Positions 38,601 through 47,600 of a DNA stretch of 64,000 bases are shown here, one piece after another. The notes under the pieces were generated by a model that saw nothing but the letters and a program-made list of their open reading frames with translations, was not told where the DNA came from and searched no databases. Each line of letters starts with the position of its first letter. The stretch's first letter is position 1. The position numbers and the translations under genes were made by a program. The DNA is from Papilionanthe hookeriana x Papilionanthe teres (Eukaryota > Streptophyta > Magnoliopsida > Asparagales > Orchidaceae): positions 77,801,283-77,865,282 of the forward strand of contig CM040427.1 in the NCBI GenBank assembly GCA_022702705.1, written 5' to 3'.

Positions 38601-41600
38601 TCGCTAAGATGTATTTCTCTTCGTTGGTGTCACTTCCCTTCTTGTTGGTAGTATTCTCCATGCTCACTGCACCTTTTAAGATATTGAATCCAGATTTATT
38701 TTGAGGCATGCCTAAGAATCAGAGCGCTAGAAATCTCGAGAAAGAGGCAGAGAGAGAGGCAGAGAGGGAGAAAGAGGTATAGAGTACACATATACTTGCC
38801 TCATAGGGGCGAAGTGTGATATTCATGGCTTTGTGACCCATTTTATATATTGTAACGGGGGGTGAGGGGTGTTACAAGAGAGAAGGTGTTAGAGATCTCC
38901 CTGTAGAGTAGGTCTAGGGAGAAGATCCTTGGGAGGCCAAATTCTTGAGGCAAAATACCTTAATATATGCTATAGTCCCCCTATTTATAGAAGTAAGAGG
39001 GACAGTCTAAAATTACATATTTGCCTCACTTTAGCAGGGGGTTATAGGGTATTTTTGTCTTTTATTGTCTTTTCTGCATGGCCTGAATTTTTTTGCTCGG
39101 CAGGTCTTTGGGTCGGTCGACTGAGCTGGTCTCAGTCGACTATTTTATCTGGACACCTGTCGGCCTTCGCTCTGGGAAGCCGATTAGTTTTGAGTATGGA
39201 AGCCGAACAACTATAGGGAATCCAGTTGCCTAGCTTGATTGTTGTTCCTTGGTGATTTTTAGAGTTCTTTGGCTGAGTTGTTGAGTGAGCCTCATGTTGA
39301 TACTTGTGAGATTGTTGGGTGTAGGCGGGGGCACTAGAGCTTTGGTTTGTTGATGGTGTGGATGCATAGCTTTGAACGGCCTGGATGGCCCTTTCGATGG
39401 TTGGACCTCATGTCAGTCGTAGCCTCTCGATCGGCTAACTACTAGTATGCTTGTTGTCTTCAGCTGATCAGATTCATGATATGATCAACTGTTAGATTGT
39501 CTCAAGATTTGTACAGACTATTTTTGGGTGTACAATTAGTTTATTTATGCTTTAAAATTTATATTTTATTTTGAGTTATAAGATTTCTTTTTGCAATTTT
39601 TAACTTTTTAATTATTGTAGCAAATTATTAGAAATTATTTGAAATTTTAATTTGCAGGTTTACCCCAATTTTTACCTTCAAGTAGGTATTGCACCACATT
39701 CTCTTCTATTTTATATCAACTTATAAATCATCATTTATATTTTATAAATGTTAATGAAGTTGTTTATACATGAGTAGTTTTATATCTTGTGAGCGCTTAG
39801 TTAATAAAATGCTGCTTCGCTTTGTGTTTTATCTTTTAAAACAAAAATAAAGCTTTACACATAACATTGCTGTTTACCTTTGATAACACTGATTGTAATG
39901 CAATGCTAATTTAACGCTGAAGTCCAATGGAGTGAAATTCTTTTTCTTCTCTACTTTATTTTCTTATCTGTGCTGTCATCGTTACTTTCTCAAAGCCTTC
40001 GACGGCTGACTTGATTGGAACAAAATCAGTTTGACACGCCGAACAGAGCCAGTACTAGACAGAAGGATCAATGATCAAGCACCTGATATGGTCACATGAG
40101 AGGAAGACAGAAATTAAATTAGGGCAACATTAGCTGGAATGAGGTACTTGGCCGTAGAAGATCAAATTTCAAGAGCTATGGGGGCTTATCCTGAGACTGC
40201 TAGCCTACCAAGATAAACAATACTGGAAAGTAGATGCAGGCAGAATAAAATTTATGACTAACACAATGCCCTCATGGAAATTGATATAACCAACAAAATG
40301 GACGCGTAACAGTCGAAACCAATAAGAAAAGATTTAAATCTGCCATGGCGATGTAACTGAGAGCACAACCCAGTGAAAAAAATGAAGCGAACCAGTGAAA
40401 TATAGACTTCCCTAAGTATGGAATACTATAATATCCAAACCAACCAGCCAATTAATATCAAAATGCAATAGTGCAGTGTGCAAGGATGAAAGAATATCAA
40501 TCTCAAACATAATGAAATTACAGTAAACCTAAATTAGTAAGATAGGATACTAAAGTTACGTAAATCATCACCATTCAGAGAATTTTCAAATGCTAGGAAA
40601 ATGAAATGGAAAAAAAGTGGCATGAATGAGAAGATTCTGCAAGCAGTTGGACAGGTTCAACCAAGGCCAAGCCATAGTAAAAACGCAACCAGCAGCATCC
40701 AAGTACTGTGAAAACAAGCGATTTGATGGCCAAGATAACTTCAAGATCAGGTGAACGATATACCTAGCAGCGCCAAAATGAGACATAGTTGCAAAGAGAA
40801 AAACCCAAACAATACTGTAGATAAATACTAAGAAGTCAATCAATCGTAACCATTAAACGTAGGTTGTAAAATTAGGTTTCTATCATACTCCAGGCGATGA
40901 AATCAGCATTGAAATCCACAAACCCTACCACAGGAGGCCACAAACAAAAAGAAGAAGCACCAATAAATATGTGAAATATGTATTAAACATCTAATTTTGA
41001 AGGAAAACTTCTTTTGTCCAATAAAGTAATCCCCATCAGGAGGTCATCAGCTTTGTTCCTTGTAATTATACCAAGCTGCGCCAACCGGCTTGCAGCTTGT
41101 TTCGCCTCTATGTAATCATGATTTAATTTTAAATCTCTCTGGGAGAAAATAGATTTTGTATCCAATCAGAAGATTTTCCAATGCAAGGGAACATAAATTG
41201 TACAAGTAAATTAGCATCAAGCTTGATAACCACCTGCAAAAAATTAGCTTTAAAAATATTCCATCTGTGTATTTAGGTCAATAAGCTATGCTTGTATAAC
41301 ATTCATTTGCTCTAGAATATATAAAAAGGGGGAAAAAAAAAACATTTCCCAAATGGTTTCTCATACGGTACCATTTGCTTATCTCCCTTGAATCCCATCA
41401 TATGAAGCATTGACACCATCATGACACATAGCATGACACGGACACGGGGACTCAAGAAAATTAGGTTATTGACATGATGTTTTTTTTATTATAAATTATT
41501 AACTTAAGATATATATTCAAAATACCGGATGTCAATATTTTTCAAATTAAATAACATCAAGAAATGAAAAATAATATCTTATTTAATGATAACAAATTTT

Positions 41601-44600
41601 AAAATTAACATTAATTTAATTAAAAACACTTTTTTAATATTTCGTCAAGAGTATGTAAACAATAAACTAGCGCTAGCATCAATAATTAAATATTATTTTA
41701 TTAATATCAACTTTGAATTGCTTACTAACTAAAAAAAGCTTATATTCTTTAAAATAACCACACGAAATATGTACTGTTATTATATCAATAATTGAACCAG
41801 ACAAACTGTGCGCTACCATGATCATTATCCATCAACAACAATGTTCTGTTCAATAGAATCATTTACATCATCGAGAAAAAACACACTTTACAAAGCTAGC
41901 TTAATGGAAAAAAATTAGGTCATGATCATGATGTGTCTGGATCGTGATAGAGCACGACTTAACCATAAACACTATTTACAAAGCTAACTTATTGAGGAAA
42001 AACAATTGTCATGATCATCATGTTTCTTGATCGTTCGAGTACATCCTGACAGTGTTTGACTTTAATTTTGCAATATAATATATTAGACCCAATTCAACAT
42101 ATTAGACACATGTTAGAGTGTTTTGGTGGTGTGTGTGTTTAGCCTGTGTCAACATGATTGCAAATGGCCTTTTGAAGTGTATATTTCATAGAAGCCATCT
42201 TAAAGCAATCATCAATATTTAGTTTCATAAAAGTAGGTGTAGTTTTACTCTATTTAAAGATATTACCACAATGAATGTATTTTCCCTTTCGTTTGAAATT
42301 TGTGAAGTATATACAAAGCATTTATCCTTTTTATGCGCACCCGATGCTCAATTTAGCATATCTAAGAAAGAGGATTTTATCATATATACTAGCCAAAATA
42401 CACTTTTCGGAAAACTTTTGCCCGTTACATTTTGTATCGTTCCTAGCGAACCGACAAACGAAAAGAAGATTACATGAGTCAACACTCTAATATGGGCTAG
42501 TGTCGCAAAGTTGTCTGAGCATATATTTTCTTATTGAAATAGGTGATCATTTTATTAGAGGAAGGAACATTAATTTAGAAGAAACTTTCTTGTGAAGCGG
42601 TAAAAATTTCTATTAAGATCTTTATTAGATAAAGATACATGTGATGAAGTTTTTTCAACACTTGAAACTTGGTGTTAAATGAAAGTCCCTCTTTTTCATG
42701 ACCTAATTCCCTAGGATGAAGCCATGAAGTAACCTCAAAACTAAAAATTAACTGTCTAAAGGGATGCCTTCCTGCAGAACCTATGAGAATATTTTGCTTT
42801 GAGTTAGCCCAATCTCATTCCTTGCAATTTTTAAAATAAAGGGCCCATTGCATTTACATTTCCATAGAGGAAAGTTGGGGTTTTTACTAATAGCGATTCA
42901 TTGATGTCCAAAATTTGTAAGAGCATGAAAAAATAAGGGGAAGTTCCACTCCTCATCAAGAAAGTAACTAACAATAAGGTCAGAGTTATTAGTCATGTTA
43001 GGAGTCAATTTAGTACTGCCACTTGTGATGCCTAGTGGAGGTAAATCCTGAACTAAGGACCAAAAAATATTTAGGTTTAGCAGGCCCATCTTCATATGCC
43101 ACCAACTTAATTATTTTTTAAAAGCAAAATCATAAATGCGATTCTTTGCTGCCATCTTATCTTTGGGATTGCACACATTTGCCCTTGATTGTGAGAGCTT
43201 TAACATCTGTTGTTCCGAATACTAAAGAACAAAGTTCCCTTATGGATCACTGATTCAATTTGCGAAGTGTGAAAACATACAAACCCAATTGCTTGAACAT
43301 GTAAAGCTAGGGCCTAAACTAATTGAACATAATAAATCAAACAGCATTGTTATGAGATATTAGGACTGTATCAAAGGTGAGTTATGTCAAGATTTTCACA
43401 GTGCATAGTGGAATTCGACACAATGAATTTGTTTTATTTTATCTTCACTTTGAAGGATGAAATACAAATAAACTGTGCACTTCAGTTAATCGATGCAGAC
43501 CTAACATAATTATATAGAATTATAGTATATATTATTAAAGCCACTTCTGAATTAAAATTGTAGAATGATCTATGGCATTTTAAATCAAATATTAATAAAG
43601 GATGTTATTGCCAAGTAGTAAGCAATAATGCATGCATGCAATTTTTTGTCATTCGTGCTTCATTACTTTGACCAGCTTGATGGTGTAAACTTGTTGCTCT
43701 GCAAAGTAATGTACAAGCTTACTGCTCCACCTTACATTGCATTTAAATCCTGCGTCTCTTTGTTCTTTAAACAATGGCGTGTTATACCTGGAATATATTT
43801 TAATCTTTCAGTACTGTTGAAGCAAGCAAAGTGAAAAGAGTCTTTAAAGGAAAGTTGAGTTGCCTGTAAACAGGAAACAAAAGTCCAGATGTTGTTCTTT
43901 GCTATGTGCTTAAACTGAATTTTCATGGCTTTGTTTTTGAACATGATTTAAATGGTTTCTTCCGCAACTACTTTTTGTGTTTTAATTTTTGACAATTTAT
44001 CCCTTCTGTAAATCAGTTTGCATCTTTTTTTTCTCAAGATATGTATGTATTTTGTTTTCTGTAGGTTCGACGATTGGCATCAATTTATGCATTACGGAGT
44101 GGTTGCCAAGGTTCAGGCAAGAAGAGGTAATACGGTTATCTCCTGATAAAGTTTATTAGCAAAACCTTCAAATTTGCTGCAGGTATTAAACTATACCAGT
44201 GCGTATGTTTTTGTGGAAAGTATTCTGCAAATTGTGCATCATGTGCGGTACACATTTATGAGGACTTGAGTTTATGATGTATATACCCTTCAAAATGAGT
44301 ACCACACATGATTGACAATTTGCATGGGTGAATAAACTTTAAAGATTTTCTACTCGATCATAAAGTTTTGAAGGGTACTTGAGTTTATGATGAATATACC
44401 CTTCACAACTTTATGATCGAGTACTTTAACTAGTATCTATTTCTTTTTCTTCATCATTCGTACTCCTAAGATTAGTGATGAAGAAGATGAAATAGATACT
44501 AGTAAACATTAGACTAATCTTAAGCTATAGTAGCTGTTAACTTAAGATTTTTTTTTGCTAGTTTAAACTTGAAACGCAATTTTTGGGTTTTGTGGGCACT

Positions 44601-47600
44601 TTCTTTCAATGATTTATTTGGGAACACATTGTCATTTTGGCATTTTGAATCGCATGAAAATTTTTTATTTATGCTGACTAAATTTTAAGATTTTATTGTT
44701 ATGATTATCATATTATGAACTCCAAAAATATTCCTCAAATAAAATATGTGAAGCTTAATAGGGCAGCATTGCTCAGGAAGTGTCTAACTTGGGCATTTTG
44801 CAATCTTGTTGCATAGAGGGCGGTTAATGTCTTTAATACAATTGATATTACATTTGGTTTATCCTTCTTCCTTCCTGTTTATTTTTATGTTTCCATGTAA
44901 TGGGTTTGTCTTTTGTCCTTCTTCTTTCCACTAGTTTGTCTTCTAAAATCATTTTTGGACATCCATCGAAATGGAGCCAATGAATAATGGTCATTTAAAT
45001 AAGGTGGAACTAATACAATTTTTTTTGTAGTCATTTTTACACAAGGTATACTAGAATTTTAAGATATCATTATAACAGTAATTTCAAATCTTTTCTTTTC
45101 ATTTGTTGACGAATTTGATTTTTAATATCTAAAGTATGACATAAATTCTCTGTATTTAAATTTAAAATTATAGGTTGTCATATTTCAAATAGATTTGTGA
45201 ATCCATTTTATATATTTTGAAGAACAAATTTCATAATTTGTTAAGAAGTGGAGAGACATACTGATGGATAAAATAAAAGAAAAATGAAATAATAGTTGTG
45301 TTTCTTTTGCAATATATATCTATATACTCTAATTATAAAGTAGTGTTGAGGAGAGAGATAATTTTGAAGCGAAACCATGGAATGCTCCAAATCAACATGT
45401 TGTTCCTTTTTTTTTTTATATTAAAAACTAAAAAATAGTCTGAAAACATTTCATCCATGAATTTTTAAATTTAAATTTCTTGGATGTGATGTTTTCCATC
45501 TCCTTTGGAAATTTTAAATCTAAAAAACTGGAGTATAAAACAATCAACTTTTAGCCAAAATGATTGTTATTCAAGATTGGTTGAGCAAATAAAGTTTTTT
45601 TACAACATTTTAATAGTGTGACATTAGAATTTGAAGACATCATTATTACAGATTTTTCAAGTCATTTTTAACTTTGCTGAATTATTTTTTATTTTAATAT
45701 CAAAAGCATGACTTAAATTCCGTATCTTTTCATTTTAGATTATATAGGTTTGTAGCTTTTCCTAAAATTTTAAAGTTATTTCATAATTTGTGATGAAACA
45801 AACGAGACAAGCAGTGATGAAATTAATTAAATATTTTTTTTATAACTTTTGTAATTGTATGTATGAGATATTTGCATACGTACTTGATTGAATTATTTCC
45901 CCACAAAGGTATTGTAGAAAAGCCAGGAATGTGCCTTATAATGGTTAGAGATATACCTTGTTAATCACATCATTATAAGATTTGTTTCTTATTTTATAGT
46001 AATCATTTATTAACCAAAACATTAGGATATCTAACCCATTGCTCTCTAAATTTTGATTTGCATCTTAGTTCATCCTAAAGGTTTACCTTATGCATCTTTT
46101 CCAAGACTAACTTTTACAATTTTGGATCAATTTATAGTATGGCCCTTTATTTTATTTATTATGGTTTTATAAAATAATCTCTTCATTTGAGAAGTCTATT
46201 TAGGGGCGCTTTGGTCGGCTGCAAAATGGGTGCTTGGGATTCCTTTTTGCATGGGTTTTTAGAATTTTGGTGTATGATCAGAAGAATTACATACACATTG
46301 CAAAATATGAGTGAACTTAGAAATCATTATTTTAGTTCATTTTATTTGTATTCGAAACTCTATGAATTTGACCAATTTCCAAATACACAGGCCTATTTAA
46401 AGAGTTGCCACCCGCTGATTGCTGCTGCCGCTGCCACTGCCAACGGCTATCACTGCTGCCAACGCTGACGGCTGTCTTCGCTAGCCACCACCGCCTGCCG
46501 CTTCACTATCGATGCAAAGCCTGCAAGCCTCTATAAAGATTTACATACATACCACTCAATTCCTATGTATTTACATATCTACCACCTAAACTTTAATTTT
46601 TACATACATGCCATCTTACCTATTCATGAAGAGATATAATTCACTTTTTAAACGTTAAAATAGTGGTATTCTTTATCTGAAAGATTTGGGTGGTATAAGT
46701 GTAAAAGATAAACTTTAGGTGTAAGACATGTAAATATTATTAGAATTGGTTATCATATATGTAAATGCTGCAGAATCAAATGCAGGACAATGTGTAAACT
46801 GTAAAGATTACAATTGTGACAGAAACCTATAGGAGTAAATGATTTGATGTAAAAGGCCTCTAAACTTCAATATTCTTCAATAAATATAGCCTTCCCAGGA
46901 CAAGCTCATACTAGCCAGAGTAGGTGGGTTGAATAAATCAATATTTAATCGTATAAGGCAGTTAACAATAGCGAAAATAACATCAAAGGGCACAGTTACG
47001 AATCCCAACATCTGTTTCTTGAAAGCCCACCATAGCTACTTGAAATGTTTAGTATACACAGTTAGTTACTTTGAATCATAGTTTGCCTCACTTTTATGAC
47101 TTGAACTAAAACTTTATAATTGGAGCACAAATGCATACAGGTTTCTTGACATGTAAATAATCATTAGCTACAATTTTGGGATCTTTCTATATGGTTCTTT
47201 TATATAACCATATAGGAACAGTTTTTGTGTTACACAACTTTTTCCTTCTCCCCTCTCATAGTAGCTGTCTGGAAAGTTGAGACTGAATTTCTGTACCTAG
47301 TTTGTTTGCATTTTTGAGATTCTATCTTTTTCTTCTCCTTTTTTTATGTTCTTTAACATATTAAATACACTTTAGTGTATGTTAGTTGAGTTTCTGTGTG
47401 CTTTATTTAGCTCTTCTTTGTAATTTCGTTTTATTACTCTATCATGGGAATTTTTTAATTGTCAATATAAAAAGGTTCCTACATGAAATAACAGCATTGT
47501 CTTTCTGAACATTAAAAAAGGAAAAGGAATGAAAGTTAGAAGGGTGTGCTCATCTTACACTAATTCCATTGATGCACTTTTCCAATTATTCGAACATCTT

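Larger units (their letters stand above)
27958..39534 (-). mobile_element. Non-autonomous Tat-like LTR element (LARD) with nested insertion
   Basis: Two clearly similar LTRs frame it: a left copy at 27,958-28,706 plus 34,048-34,163, interrupted, and a right copy at 38,682-39,534 of 853 bp. Flanking 5-mers are ATTAA (27,953-27,957) and ATTAG (39,535-39,539), a target duplication with one mismatch. The 4.5 kb internal region has no recognisable gag, protease, RT or integrase, so it is a large non-autonomous derivative. Orientation is judged minus because each LTR has a canonical CTATAAATA box only on that strand (38,981-38,990; 28,251-28,260), but no clear primer site or polypurine tract settles it. 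Two plus-strand coding units fill the interior. Confidence 0.78.
19835..44064 (+). other. Intron 3 (24.2 kb), filled with nested transposons
   Basis: It runs from the CAG/GTACAT donor of exon 3 to TTTTCTGTAG at 44,064. It contains, in order, native AT-rich sequence (19,835-22,037), an RTE LINE (22,054-25,203), spacer, a minus-strand gypsy fragment (about 25,740-27,480), spacer, an 11.6 kb LTR element with a 5.3 kb insertion in its left LTR (27,958-39,534), and 4.5 kb of AT-rich sequence. The flanking exons join in frame and the encoded R3H domain is continuous across the junction, which shows that this really is one intron. Confidence 0.88.

Noticed and set aside
46195..46500. A second Harbinger-like element starting TTTAGGGGCGCTTTGGT
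   Set aside because: Only one end-like sequence is present and no matching right terminus with a TTA duplication was found.
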